Shown: positions 45,479-58,740 of the stretch, one piece after another | Position numbering within the stretch: position 1 is the first letter of the stretch | Layout of the letters: each line of letters starts with the position of its first letter | Assembly (NCBI GenBank): GCA_907163375.1 | Contig: CAJQUW010009236.1 | Span: 1,345,085-1,409,084, forward strand | Length of the DNA stretch: 64,000 nt | Reading direction: 5' to 3' | DNA from: Prostheceraeus crozeri | Lineage: Eukaryota > Platyhelminthes > Polycladida > Euryleptidae | Notes under the pieces: model-generated | Database searches by the model: none | Told to the model about the DNA's origin: nothing | The model's input: the letters and a program-made list of their open reading frames with translations, nothing else | Program-made: the position numbers and the translations under genes

Positions 45479-47518
45479 GTAAGCTATTTCGCCATATACT
45501 TAGAGCATGATAAGAACAAACAATTCTCAATAATTTCAAAAATTCAATTTCAGTAACTTATTAGAGCCTCTTTGCTTTTTTCATCTGTACATGCTTAACT
45601 AAATCTTCACATAATATTGCTTGGTTATCAAAAAATCGTTTTGTATGCAAGGAATTTTGCATTCGAATTGCTTTTTTTAAATCTGCAGATTGAACAAGTA
45701 TAACGTTGCTTGCTTCTTTTCGATCTCGCAAAACGCTTTCTTCTTTTATAAAACAGCGACAAAAGACGCATATAAAACAACACGGAGAATCTGTGATAAA
45801 AAAACATTCGTCAGAAGTTTTGCATGTTTTATTACACGTTTGACCTCACCAAAACCCTTTTCCTGCACTATACTGACATAGCTCGATGGCACCACTATTG
45901 ATGCACGGAGAATTTTAATTTTGGAACAGGTCTGAAGTGTAGACCACACTCTGAAAGTAGCTAATAGAATCTACAAAGTTTACCATTAGAAAAACAATTT
46001 TTAGAGCATCTAGTAATTAAAAAGCGAGCTATATAATCTGAAATTCGGTCTTTCACCGCGAAAATGAATACCAAACAGACAGTCCATCAAGCCTGCAGCT
46101 ATTAGTTTAAAATCTATTTAATCGATGCTGCCATAATTAAGATGACACATTTTTTCACAATTTTCATCTTTAAAATTGTCTAATATGGTTGAAAAAGATT
46201 TGAGTTCATAGTTAGCAGCACTAGAAAACAATACTATTGGTTCAAGTGCATGGCATGAGCGCAGTCTGTTTCAATGTCGCAAAATATTTCCTGATATAAA
46301 CACTAATTCACAGCTGTCATAATGAAAAGCATTGAAATGGTTTAATCGATTAAATACAAGTTCATTTATACTTATGGTTATAGCTCCTAATGCATATATC
46401 CTTCCATCAATTAGCATGAAGGGCTTTAGACTACTTATGAGCTAATTCACATATAGGCTATATTATGTTGAACAAGTGCGAGGCTTTTCCCGACACTTTA
46501 AATAATTCTTTAAATAATGCAATCAATCAGGATCAATTTTATTCATAAATATCGAAATCGCATGGAAATGTTCACCACTAATTACTTGTATTTCATGAAT
46601 AGCAACATCTGATTATGAAGCAGCATAATTCGTTTATGTACAGTTAAATAAATCATTCAGATCTCAAGAGAGTTTAAATGCTGTCAGCCAGCATAGGAAA
46701 ACCATTTCCCACGAATAATTTGTTTCATCTGCCAAATGTGCGCAGGTACGTAAGCATTGGCGTGATAATTTATCTACAATGTATGTCCTGTGTCTTCTGA
46801 TGGCGCCCTTATCCACATCACCTCAAATCCAGGGAATATTTCCCAAGGCCCAATAACTAATTGAAACCTCATTTAACCTATTGAAGCTAGATATTCCATC
46901 TTTCTTACTACTCATCTGTTAATTGCATTACCATACTATACTTCGAGGTTGACAAAAGAAAGTTGTATTGCTTTCACAAATATCTGACATATTTTGATAC
47001 GTGAAAGGAGTATTTACATAGGTCTTGAGCACCAAGATCGAATACAGTGCATCTTCAATTATCTGACCGATGACAATGATCACTTAAACTCTATCAGATA
47101 TAACCTGTACCATCCTAGAAAGAATAATGAATTATTTAATCATTGTGCCAACTGCTATGAGACCGCAATCATGTTGAAATATTGTTTAAATCAAATTTCA
47201 AAAAAATGATTCCTTTTACTCAATTTATATGTAAATAAAGCCAGTAAATTCATTTTAAGAAAATCAAAACTATTGCTTTGCACAATGCAATTCGTCCACT
47301 TTTATTCAAGTGCAAGCATTGGACTGAATACAAACTTTAAAATCACTGTATAATGAATTTCTGTTGTACAAAGAAACATATCTATAATTTGCATTCTGCC
47401 AGTTTTTGGGGTATGCTAGAATAACATCATCACCTGAAATTATACAAATACAAAAGACCTTAAGCTGTATACAGAAAACTAATTACAAAAACATACGCAA
47501 ATAAAAATGGAAAACAAA
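45479..47518. other. Putative receptor intron 2, first part
   Basis: No further receptor exon seen. A 71-residue plus-strand frame at 46994-47209 has somewhat protein-like composition but no recognised motif and no splice sites. Confidence 0.4.
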
Positions 47519-47779
47519 CTATAACGGAGTTCCTGAGTCTTGAAGATCTTGAGCTCCAACAAATGTCCCTAAACGAAAGAGCATGGCACGGGCATTGGCG
47601 AGTTGGAAACAGAGGCTCAATCTTCCAATAATACCTTTGTCCATCCCGTCACGAGGAGAAACAGTCTGAAGGAAAAGCTTTGATCCGATCCGACTGAAGA
47701 CTGAAAGAGCAAACAGGCAAATAGAAATTGCCAACGGCTCACAATGCCAGCAAAATTCTGCACACTTTTCGGAATTCAT
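47519..47779 (-). CDS. Short ORF downstream of a CpG-rich promoter-like patch
   Basis: 86 residues starting MNSEKCAEFCWHCEPL, with a hydrophobic segment (AISICLFALSVFS, residues about 17-29) and an amphipathic helix-like stretch (LSLCFQLANARAMLFRLGTF). The base composition is clearly more GC-rich than the surroundings. I do not recognise it firmly; the last stretch faintly recalls PEX11-type peroxisomal membrane proteins, too weak to name. It may be a first exon: AAAGGTATTA near 47635 could serve as donor. It lies antisense within the presumed receptor intron 2. Confidence 0.4.
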   Translation of the reverse strand: MNSEKCAEFCWHCEPLAISICLFALSVFSRIGSKLFLQTVSPRDGMDKGIIGRLSLCFQLANARAMLFRLGTFVGAQDLQDSGTPL

Positions 47780-47789
47780 TCTTCTTTTT

Positions 47790-47925
47790 CTTTCCTCTGT
47801 AAAAAAGCTGGCGCAGACGCCGCGGTGACACTCGCTGACAACAAGGAGTTTGAGTTTAGCGGATGAGTCACCGTGACGTCAGGCGCCGCGGTCTGACCGA
47901 GGTGCCAAGATGGTAGAACATTATA
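47790..47925 (-). promoter_or_regulatory. CpG-rich promoter-like region with CRE, AP-1 and YY1-like sites
   Basis: In otherwise AT-rich DNA this patch is CpG-dense (CAGACGCCGCGGTGAC, GGCGCCGCGG). It holds the palindromic CRE TGACGTCA at 47874-47881, an AP-1 site TGAGTCA at 47864-47870, and CCAAGATGG (YY1-like) at 47905-47913. It lies immediately 5' of the minus-strand ORF, the typical position for a TATA-less housekeeping promoter. Function is inference. Confidence 0.5.
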
Positions 47926-49105
47926 ATTAATTGATCTTCTTTGCTATCACCGATAATCAATGCCCAAAACCACAAAAAAGGAATACATGAGATTGATATG
48001 ATATCTAATTCTTTGTCCATGCCAGCTTATTTCGACATTGGTCAAAATGGCTAGATTGAGTGAAGAATCACATTATTAAAACTTGCACCATTTGTATATT
48101 CTTGCAATAAGGTGATGCTTTGTTAATTATTTCATCAAAATGATCCTACATGTACATTTAAAGAGAAATTAGGAAATCTTCACAAAATACACTGATAGGA
48201 TCGGCATAGCCTGACATAGAGCCTTAGAATCTCAAAATAAGATTATTAAGGCACTATGCTTACTGCCTTGCAAAGGCTTGCATCCATGTCTCACAAATTC
48301 TCCAGCATGCCTGTTCTAAAGTGATCATGCGCATACCAGATGATGTTAAATTTTAATGGCATATCACTGCAATAAAATAGCATTTGATGAATATCTACGA
48401 GTAACTATAAGAGGCTTATGATAGGCACCCTAGCATTTTTAAGCATCTGAGCACTCCCAGTCCTGTACTTGGGTATCCCAATATTGTCAAAAATCAAAAG
48501 AAATGACCTTCTTGGATACTGCCTGTTCGATTCTGCTTGACTTCGTGATATAGCAATGCATTTCTAAAATGTTCTATGTCGATTTGTTTTCACGGAATTA
48601 GAGAATATAATATATCCCTCGTAAAGGCAGGAGTGTCCTTCTAGCAAATGACGCGTATTAATTGCAGGGTTGGGATATACTTTACACAGAGTCAACCTAC
48701 TGTATACGTACTTTGGCATATCAGTTAGCTTAGCTACAATTTCGAATATTATAATGTAGCTACTCTTGAATTTGAATAGTGTTCTGTGTGTAAATATATC
48801 TTTCTCAGCAAGTTGTATCACAGAAATCGATAATTATCGAACACTTTTATTTTTCAAAAATAATTTTATGTGAAAAATTTTAAGGAAAATTTAGACGGAA
48901 ATTGTTTTAATATGTTTTGAAATAATATCTCAACATACAAGTATTTCGCATCAATGCAACGAATTTTCTGAAGCTGTTCAGCAAACAAATTTCATCATAA
49001 CAGGGCTAATGTGATTTGTATGTAGAAATTAATTCAGTGAAAAAAATCTGATAACTTTGTACACTTTTCTGATGAAATAGTCTGATAAATTTCACTTGCA
49101 TGGTA
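47926..49105. other. Non-coding stretch
   Basis: Nothing supported; an 85-residue minus-strand frame at 48564-48821 has no recognisable features. Confidence 0.4.
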
Positions 49106-49355
49106 GTACACTGTAAACTGTTCACCGTTAAAAACAGCTAAGATAACCGTTGAACTTAAAATAAAAAGCTTCACAGAAAATATCCGTAAGTATCTGTTAA
49201 AATGATGACGTTAGCATTTTATGATCGATGACGCAACCGTTAAAATCCGTTAATTTGTTCGGGCATTTCCACTTCAGACTTTAAAAAACAGTGAAACTAA
49301 TTTTAGCTATTAATTTTAGCGGATATTTACAGCTTACAGTCAGTTTACAGCGTAC
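49106..49355. mobile_element. Small MITE with GTAC(A/G)CTGTAAACTG ends
   Basis: The left end GTACACTGTAAACTG and right inverted end GTACGCTGTAAACTG bound about 250 bp. The interior is rich in GTTAA/TTAAC-type motifs (CCGTTAAAA, CCGTTGAAC, CCGTTAATTTG). This looks like a hAT-type MITE with CACTGTAAA termini; target duplication not evident. Confidence 0.55.
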
Positions 49356-50339
49356 ATGCACGGCAGGTTTGATATGAGTACAGCAATCTCAACACTAATT
49401 GTTGGCCCAACAATGTAGAATTTTGATGGTTGGAAAGCATGTGCGATAATCAATGGAATGGAAAAGATACCTTCCCTACATTAGTGGAAATGATTTGCGA
49501 CTTGGTTTGAATATGTTGGATTGACCTCGACCTGTGTGAAGTGACAGAGATATAAATATCACGAGGAAGAATGAATTATTTAGATATCTGATGTTTCTGC
49601 GCGGCAAATATATAATTGACATTGTGACGCTAAAATTTAAGAACTTGAAACAAACTGTTTATATACTGTCACATGATAAGTTGCGACTGTCGAGAATAAA
49701 ATTTCAAATGTCATTTTGTCGCTTAAACAATGCTTGAAATATATGAAATACTTTGGTAAGGTATAAACAATATCATTGATATTGACATTTATAATCAAAA
49801 AAGTAAAAAAGGCTAATAGAAAACATATCGATAAGAGGGCATCGAAATAGTACATGCTGTCTGTGACTGTTTGCATGCATTTCTTCACGAAGTCTTCCAT
49901 ACATGCACACGAAGACAAAAAAAGAAGATTTAAAAAAAAGATTTTAAAATAGATTCAAAATACTAATCTCATATGCGCCTACGTTATGACCCATTTAAAG
50001 TCCGCGATTTGATTATATCTATAAACATATAAAATTATATTAAAATAATTTCATCTGCGGTATAGATCGTCAATTGCTTTTGCATAATGAGCCTGCAACT
50101 TCATCGTTGACAAAAATTCCATCGATTATTAAAAAAGTAGCTGCTTGTTATTCATTACTGCTTTATCGTAAGGTCTTACTTAGCCCGCTTAATGGTTGAA
50201 ATCAAGTTCTACTTTATAATCATATGTCCTTTGTGAATGGACAGAAATAGTGCAAAATAACCATCAATAACATCAATAACCATCTCTCTCAAATTTTAGA
50301 GTCTGATGCCAACAAGTACAGGTCATCTTCCTGACATGA
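49356..50339. other. Non-coding stretch
   Basis: No gene or element ends supported. Confidence 0.4.
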
Positions 50340-50480
50340 TATGTACCACTAGTCCAGTGTGACGAGATATCCCGGTTTTATCACTAAAGCCCAGGTTTGG
50401 GCGCATTTGTCCCGGCTTTGTCGTGGCTTTGCATCTATTTCTTCCGGACGGACAATATTTTGCATAGCCGGAAAATGCCA
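50340..50480. repeat. Probable transposon end fragment (TCCCGG-rich)
   Basis: CAGTGTGACGAGATATCCCG is followed by repeated pyrimidine-rich CCCGG/CCCAGG motifs (TCCCGGTTTT, GCCCAGGTTT, TCCCGGCTTT). This composition is often seen at hAT-type ends. Its partner end was not found. Confidence 0.3.
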
Positions 50481-50708
50481 CTAAATTTGGCATGGGATTT
50501 TGAGGTCGAAGAAACTTCTGCTCTCTCAGTCGAATAAACAATATAGAATTTGAAAATGCACTGATTGGTATCAATTGTTATATAGCTCAGGTAAAAGCAA
50601 TAACTCAATAATGGAAGACATGTGGCGGATGACCACATACCAAGTACAGAAAAGATGACATCCAAAAAAGTTTTAAATTAAAAGTTAAAATTTATGTACT
50701 TTAGAGTA

Positions 50709-51208
50709 CAGGGTGGCCTTTTATTTTTAGATTTTGTTATACATAGCACAGTAGTCACATTCACACTTCTTAACGGTAGCAGAATATATTGAAATAGCTT
50801 TTTTGGCTGCAGGTTTGATTTTTCACTCATGATTTTTTTGGTATTATGTGTCTACAAAGTCAACATACGAGTATCTATAAGCTTCTCATAACCGCAAAAT
50901 TGTTGGCCACACTCAGAAGTTTAAAATGATGCATCGCATTCAAAAATTGGATGAATTTTCATGGATCTACTAGACTTTGAAAATTGAGACATTTAATTTG
51001 ACTCACCCTGTAAATATCCTTGATTTTTATAGAAAATGGCAAAATATTTTAGAGCATGCAGAGAAAAAAGAACTTAAGATAAATCAAGATGCATTTTTGA
51101 GAACAAAGATGGAGTCTTCACCTTTTGAATGTCACATGCTGCAGTATGATATGTTTCTTCTACTTGATACTCTCTGAAAACTAGTAAGCTACATCTGGAC
51201 CACCCTGT
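50709..51208. mobile_element. 500-bp element with ACAGGGTGG ends, TA-flanked
   Basis: The ends ACAGGGTGGCC and GGACCACCCTGT are inverted repeats. TA overlaps or flanks both sides (50707-50708 and 51208-51209), suggesting a mariner/Tc-like non-autonomous copy. The interior contains a 66-residue Lys/Glu-rich ORF (50977-51177) that I do not recognise as transposase. Confidence 0.6.
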
Positions 51209-52854
<1,646 letters not shown>

Positions 52855-52873
52855 AATCAATCAATTTATCATT

Positions 52874-54195
52874 TTGAAATGTCTCCATCATCAGTCTTTC
52901 TTGGAGAACCCTTTCCCGCCTTCCTTGTCGAAGAAAAGGGATCTTCTTGCCGGCAGTGTTAACCCAGCTTTTAAAGGTGACGATTTATGTCGTAAGATCC
53001 ATGCTATTTCTGAGGAGTGGTCCAGGGGTATTCATGTTGCTCTTTTGGAACATTACTCTTCTACCCTATCTGAAGCCATTCGTTTCATATCAAGGAATCC
53101 AATGCCTACGGACCTCATGACCTACTCCCTCCAATTGGTCACACGATGGGCTCGTACTCAACTTGGCCGTAAACTTTCTGATGAGATTCTAGATCGGGCT
53201 CTATCTGTAATTACTGAACACCAAACTTTATTGGATTGTTCAAATCATTATGATGGTGCTCTTAACTCTGAATCCGATCCCGTTTCGAACTCGGCTCCTA
53301 ATCCTACTAATTTCGGTTTCCGTCTCAGTTTGTCCACTTGGACTCCGTTTCTTCTACGTTTTCCCGAGAGGAATCAATGAGGATTAAGGAAGTAGTGGAT
53401 CAGGTAACACAAACGGAAGTGTTGCCTGGGTCTCCGTCTGTTGCGCCAGTTGCTTCTCCTCCAGCTGTGGTGTCGCTAAAGTCCTCGCCGGTTCGAGTTG
53501 AAGTTGCCACTTTAACGGATCCTGTTGCTGCTTCGAGTATGGTATCCTTGACTTCGGAGTCGAATTTGTCTTCTGCTTCGTCCGGTTTCTCGGGCATCCA
53601 AAAGGCCTTCGAGGTTGATTTGGATGCGTCGCCCAGAAAAACTTTAGTCCAAACGACTTTGCTTGGTACTGACAAGTTTTCTACCGAGGAATGTGCAACT
53701 GACAAGCATTTTTTTGACTGTAGTAAGTCGCGTATAATCATCGGTGACTCTAACCTTCGAGGGTTTCTCTCTGAAGTCGAGAATTGTTTCGTATATGCTA
53801 CAGAAAAATGTCGCTTGAGCTACGTAAAGAATCTTTTACAATCCTTCAACACTGTTCACGAGAACGTTCTCGACTTTGTTCTATGTCTGTCATCCCTGGA
53901 TGAAAGGAATAAACATTCCACGAATTTTGCGACTTGTAGATCAGTATTATACAATGCGAAGCGCTTGTTTCCGAATGCCAGACTCTGTATCCTTCCTAAT
54001 CTCATTCTTTTGAATGCAGATGACGGTATACGTGCCAACTTAACCGACCTCAATTAGGATTTATTTAAAAAGTCCCCGACAGGTTGTATGTTTATTTCAA
54101 TCCTTCCTGAATTTGCGGTTAAAGACAACTTTTGGAATTGTGAAGAAAAAGCATTCCTTTCAAAATATTTAAAGGATTTTTTAGGGCTCCATTAG
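52874..54195 (+). pseudogene. Penelope ORF1 with GDS (SGNH-like) domain
   Basis: The first 150 or so residues (DDLCRKIHAISEEWSRGIH, then MTYSLQLVTRWARTQLGRK) form a helical N-terminal region in one frame. From about 53310-53380 the reading passes to the next frame, either a frameshift or a second overlapping ORF. A Ser/Val/Pro-rich linker follows, then SRIIIGDSNLRGF, LDFVLCLSSLDERN and YNAKRLFPNARLCILPN. This resembles the SGNH-hydrolase-like 'GDSN' domain that I recall next to RT genes in some animal retroelements. An in-frame TAG (54055-54057) interrupts it, after which FISILPEFAVKDNFWN and KYLKDFLG continue the domain to a stop at 54193-54195. Enzymatic activity is unproven. Confidence 0.75.
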
Positions 54196-54242
54196 CTAGT
54201 CAATCGGACAGCTCTACGATCTTGGAGAGCGCTTTTTCGCCT

Positions 54243-56367
54243 ATGAGGATTGATAATGATAATTATATTTGTACAGCTCCGTCCTTTAGCGTGACGTCTA
54301 CTACTAGAGAGCTACTCCAACTTTCTCCTAAATTCATTCCAACCCCTGTGAATCGTTGTTGCCATCGATCTGTTTTGTCTGGGGTTGATGACTTTTTACG
54401 TAAATATCAATGGAGGTGCGTGAATGTTCAGTTTTCTGAAAACACTTGTCGTTTTCCGTACTCTAGTAAGAAAAATCCTCCGGAAGAGTTGATACCTCAG
54501 TCTGTTTTGTCTAAATGTGATGCCATCCATAATTCTGTGTTGAACGCCTTGAAAAGATGTAAGCATTGTTATCCTAAGGATAATCTGAGCTGTGCTCAGC
54601 GTAGTGAATTAGCTCGTCTAAGTCACGATAAGTCTATTGTCATCAGCCCGTTAGATAAAGGCAGCGGTTGGGCTATCCTTCCTAAAGAATTGTACGACGC
54701 TGAATCTTTTCGCCAACTCTGTAATGAGAATTTTTATCTTCCTTTAGATAGGAACATTGACATGCACACTCGCAGTCGCCTTGTCAGTCTGTTATCAAAT
54801 TTGTATTCCCGGAATTTTTTGTCACGTCGTGAATTTCGTGCGCTAGAGCCTCAACAATCTGATGGTTTTAGGAGATTCTACCTTCTTCCTAAAGTGCACA
54901 AAAGTGATTGGCTTTACTCTGGTATGCCTCCGGGCCGCCCCATTGTGTCTGACATTGGAAGCGTAACTCGGACTTGCGCATTTATTGATAGATCATTTTT
55001 TGGCTCCTTTAGCCCAAAAGGGTAAGAGCTTTATACGTGAATCTCTACATGTTATAAGTTTAATTCGGGACTTACATGTTGATGTGAATTCTTTGTTAGT
55101 TACATTCGATGTGGCTTCATTATATACTAACATACCGACCGAAGCTGGCATCGAAGCTGTTAGCAAAGCTTTTCTTAGGTTTCCTGATGGTCGTCGACCA
55201 GATTTGTCCTTGCTAACTATGTTACGGATTGTGCTTACTTCGAACAATTTTTGTTTTCGTGACGAACATTTTGTTCAAGTGCAGGGAACAGCGATGGGCT
55301 GCCCTTTCGGTCCTTCCTATGCTAACGTTTTCCTTAATGAATGGGAGCTGGAAGTCCTCAAGTTTCCAATCCAACCTATTTCCTGGATTAGATTCATTGA
55401 CGACATCTTCTTTGTTTGGGATTCATCTGTAATTAGTTTACACCAATTTTTTAAGTATGCTAATAGTCGGTATCCAACCATTTCTATTGAGTTATCTTTC
55501 GATCTGTCGAAGATTCGTTTTTTGGACCTTATTTTATATAAGAAGGATGACCGTTTATTGTATAGTGTTGGCTTTAAGCCAACTGATTCTCACTCTATTT
55601 TAAGCCGGTCTTCCTATCATCCCAGGAGTGTATGTAAGGCCATTTTATTTGGTCAAGCATTAAGGTGGTACTCCCGCTGTTCTACGTATGATGACTTTAA
55701 ATCAACCAAGTGTCTTGTTCAAAAACGTTGGCGTGAGCAAGGCTATTCCCGAAGCTCAATTCGCAACGCTGTCCGTCTAGCCCTGTCACGCACGGGTCAA
55801 TCACCGTCCAGTTGGGAAACGGGTTTTTTCCCGTGCAATTGTACAGTTTGTAGCTATAGCATTTTTACTTGTAAAGTTTCCAACCCTGTAAATAATAATC
55901 CATACCTAATTGTACATAGACTTACTTGCCGGCCAAGTAATGTTGTTTATTTTATCAAATGTAAAAAGCGTAAGATAGGCTATGTTGGCCAGACCAGCCG
56001 CGTTTTATCCAGGCGTATTGCAGAGCATATTAGAAACATTGTACATACCCGGTCTACTTCTGTGGCGAAGCATTTTTCTTCTTCTTGCTCGCTTAGTGAT
56101 TTCTTTTTTACAGCGCTGGAGCATTGTCCAGACGACTCCAAGCGCCTTGCTAAAGAGAACTGTTGGATAAAAAGACTTGGCACCTTGCATCCAAAGGGGT
56201 TAAACTTAACTCTCAATCAAAACAATGACTTGCATCTCGTTTTGTCCTTCTCTAAGTGCAGTACTCAGATTGCCAAACTTTGTAAAGATGCCCTACCTCA
56301 ATTCAGTATTTGTCCTTCTTTTAAGCTATCGCGTAATTTGGGGAGTTACTTAACTGCCAACCGTTAA
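54243..56367 (+). pseudogene. Penelope reverse transcriptase with GIY-YIG endonuclease
   Basis: The N-terminal RT region has ISPLDKGSGWAIL, FYLLPKVHK and GMPPGRPIVSDIGS. It shifts frame near 54985 by an extra 4 bases (GATAGAT for GAT). It then continues with LVTFDVASLYTNIP (palm A), QGTAMGCPFGPSYAN (palm B) and WIRFIDDIFFVWD (palm C with the catalytic Asp pair), and a linker with paired Cys (FFPCNCTVCS). The GIY-YIG domain reads VVYFIKCKKRKIGYVGQTSR, then AEH, ENCWIKRLGTLHPKGLN. First ATG is 54243. Apart from the 4-bp shift the frame is open to 56367. Family role: target-primed reverse transcription, with GIY-YIG nicking the target. Confidence 0.93.
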
Positions 56368-57689
56368 AGTGTCGTGCTTTTTCTCGCATTTCTAAATTCT
56401 CCGTTTATGCATGTTCGAAGTTCTGTTTGTTAGATGCTCTGCATGCTTAAAGTTTTCAATTCATATCATCTTCACATGCCTATTTCAACTTCCTGACTGT
56501 TTATTGCATGCCTAAATTCAGTTACTTCCTGTGCATGTCATGCCACATTATTATTCTTTACGTTTGTGCATGTTTTAGTTTTGTGCAGAGGTATCATAGA
56601 GATAGGGGTTAAGCATGATGGGAGTCACTTGCAAGCATTGGCAAAATAAAATTTAAGGAAGGATATGTAAATCTGTTTTAAATTCTTCAGCACTATTAGA
56701 AGTTTTCTAGTACAATGAAGTTTGCATAAAATTCTAGAAAATATGAACATTAATTATGAAAGATAGAAACTCTGCCTTCAAGATTTTGAAACTTTAAATG
56801 ACTATTACGAGGTAATATTTCGCCTGTATATATTTTAATAGGTGCATTTGAAAGGCCCTGCTATAATCCTTTTTTTAATTCCTTTTATAATTATTCTACG
56901 GCTTTTTCGGGTCCAAGTCACTAGGGATTAACTTTTGGATCTCCAATTCTGGTATTTTCAAGATAAAATCGACCATTCTCTATCGATGGGTACCGGTTTT
57001 GATGGATTCCATGGAAATTTTTTGGATCACGCCATATTGGTCATAGTGTCTTCAGTGCTCTCCTTCTCTTCCTCAAGGTCGTTGTCTGTTAGAGTGTTGC
57101 GCTTTCGTGCTGTGCGTTGCCGCCGTCTCTATCTCATTCTGGGGTGACGTCATGGTTGTGCGCACGTCTATCTCGCTTCATCATTGTGTTCTGCCAGCAA
57201 TCTAACATCTGTGTGGTGGTCTTCGGGTAGAAGTCCAGACATCGACCCTTGTATACCGGTGGTCGAACCCCACTGCGTACAACTTTTTTTCTGTGTAATT
57301 TCTTTCTTAATTCATCATCACTTACCCTTTTTCGCTTCACTTACACGCGTTGAACCCACCCTGTCTTCCCCGCGCTCTTTCCGAGGTACTTGCCGTGCTC
57401 TCTCTCTCTCTTATTTACTCTTATTCTTTTGTTCTCTGGTCCTGTCTGTTTGACTCATCAGTTATCCAGCTACTGGCTAGCTCCTCAGTTTTAACTTAGT
57501 TCTTTCGTTCTGAGGAGGGCTGTTCTTCCAACCCTTTTAAACCCTGCCCTTCTGGCTCGGTTTTGTTTGGTTGCCGGTCCCTCCTCCGGTTTTTTTTTAG
57601 GGTTTTTCTTTTTTCGATGTCTGAGGAGCCTGCTTTTGTACTGGTATCTGGTGGTCTCCTTGATTGAACTGGGTTCAAATCTTTGCTTG
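56368..57689. other. Penelope 3' flank, then a pyrimidine/CpG-richer segment
   Basis: To about 56900 the DNA is AT-rich background or 3' UTR. From about 57040 to 57680 it becomes T/C-rich and CpG-bearing (CTTTCGTGCTGTGCGTTGCC, TGACGTCA near 57146, repeated CTCT runs), unlike the rest of the window. This is probably the 5' region of the following LINE or part of another retroelement. No clear ORF1 with known domains was found. Confidence 0.45.
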
Positions 57690-57778
57690 AACTTTTAAAA
57701 TCAACACAAGACTCCGTATTTTTGTGGTATTTCCTTTTTGCAACTGCAAATAGTCTATCAAGATTTGAAGGCAATAGA

Positions 57779-58740
57779 ATGAGCAGCAACAACGCTTTGT
57801 GTGACGATATGCCAAGTGGCATAAAAATGGTTCATTGGAATGTCTGTAGCATGTGCCCTACTGGTGATAACACAACCCTGGACCAATTGAAAATGACTTT
57901 GTCTTCAGGAAGACCTGTCATGGAGGTAAGACCTGTCATGTGTTGGGCATCACGGAGACATGGTTGAATCACAACTATGGCGACGGGGAGATATTGATCA
58001 ATGGCTACCACAGGCCTCTCAGAAAAGATCGAGCGAATAAAGGTGGGGGCGGAGTATTGATGTACATTCAAGAAATGTATGGCTATGTCCGGAGAGCAGA
58101 TCTTGAAGATGACAACCTTGAAGCGATATGGGCGGAGATCAAATGTCAAAGTGGAAAACCCTTATTGATTTGCACCGTCTATCGACCTCCAAACGAACCA
58201 TTGACGGCTTGGTTAGACGCATTTGATATCATTATCGCAAAAGCTTTTTTAGAGAATAAAAGCTTATTAATTATGGGAGATTTGAATGTCAATGATTGTG
58301 TCAGAAATGATGAATTTAGTAAATTGGAAAATCATTTCATGTTATACTCAATGAAGCAAATGGTGAAGGAACCCACTCGAGTCACGACTTCGAGTTCATC
58401 CATTATCGATCATATGTGGATCTCTGATGATCTGTTGATCCGTGGTGTCAAGGTCCCCAAGATTGGATTAAGTGATCATTTTCCAACATGTTTTTCAATA
58501 AGTGGAAGGTTCCGAGGTGGCAACATGCACAAGGTGATATCCTACCGGTCGTACAAAAATTTTGACGGGATCGCCTTCAAGCAGGATCTCCAAACTGTAC
58601 ATTGGTCTGTTTTAGACATGTTTGATGATCCGAACGACGCTCTCGCACTTTGGCACAAGATGGTAATGGAGGTTATCAATAAACACGCACCAATACGTGA
58701 AAAAGAATCAAAAGAGACTGGCAACCCGAGTGGTTCACGA
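57779..58740 (+). pseudogene. LINE AP-endonuclease domain (frameshifted)
   Basis: The ATG at 57779 leads to IKMVHWNVCSM, the first endonuclease strand (Asn). A 13-base motif AAGACCTGTCATG is directly duplicated 18 bases apart (57909-57939). Next to it the frame shifts, after which LGITETWLNHNYGDG (catalytic Glu), TVYRPPNEP, LLIMGDLNVND (Asp, Asn), SIIDHMW and GLSDHFP (Asp-His) follow in order. All catalytic motifs of the APE fold are therefore still present. A second single-base shift near 58725 moves reading into the RT frame. Confidence 0.9.

Larger units (their letters stand above)
52874..56367 (+). mobile_element. Penelope-like element, nearly full length
   Basis: The order is ORF1 with a GDS-motif domain, then ORF2 with a Penelope-type RT followed by a GIY-YIG endonuclease. 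The RT-GIY-YIG order is the family signature. Terminal pLTR-type repeats were not identified. The 5' side begins at a (TC)n tract. The 3' UTR may extend to about 56660, where the sequence returns to AT-rich background. Stops and frameshifts indicate an inactive but fairly young copy. Confidence 0.9.

Noticed and set aside
46994..47209. 71-residue ORF as a receptor exon
   Set aside because: It lacks the expected Cys/GV.AI.GP block and has no acceptor or donor of quality.
47519..47779. Naming the 86-residue ORF a PEX11 gene
   Set aside because: The resemblance is confined to about 20 residues and could be chance.
57430..57475. Hammerhead-like CTGATGAGTC on the minus strand near the Penelope/LINE junction
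   Set aside because: The GAAA arm is missing after the stem II candidate; the match is only the CTGATGA heptamer.
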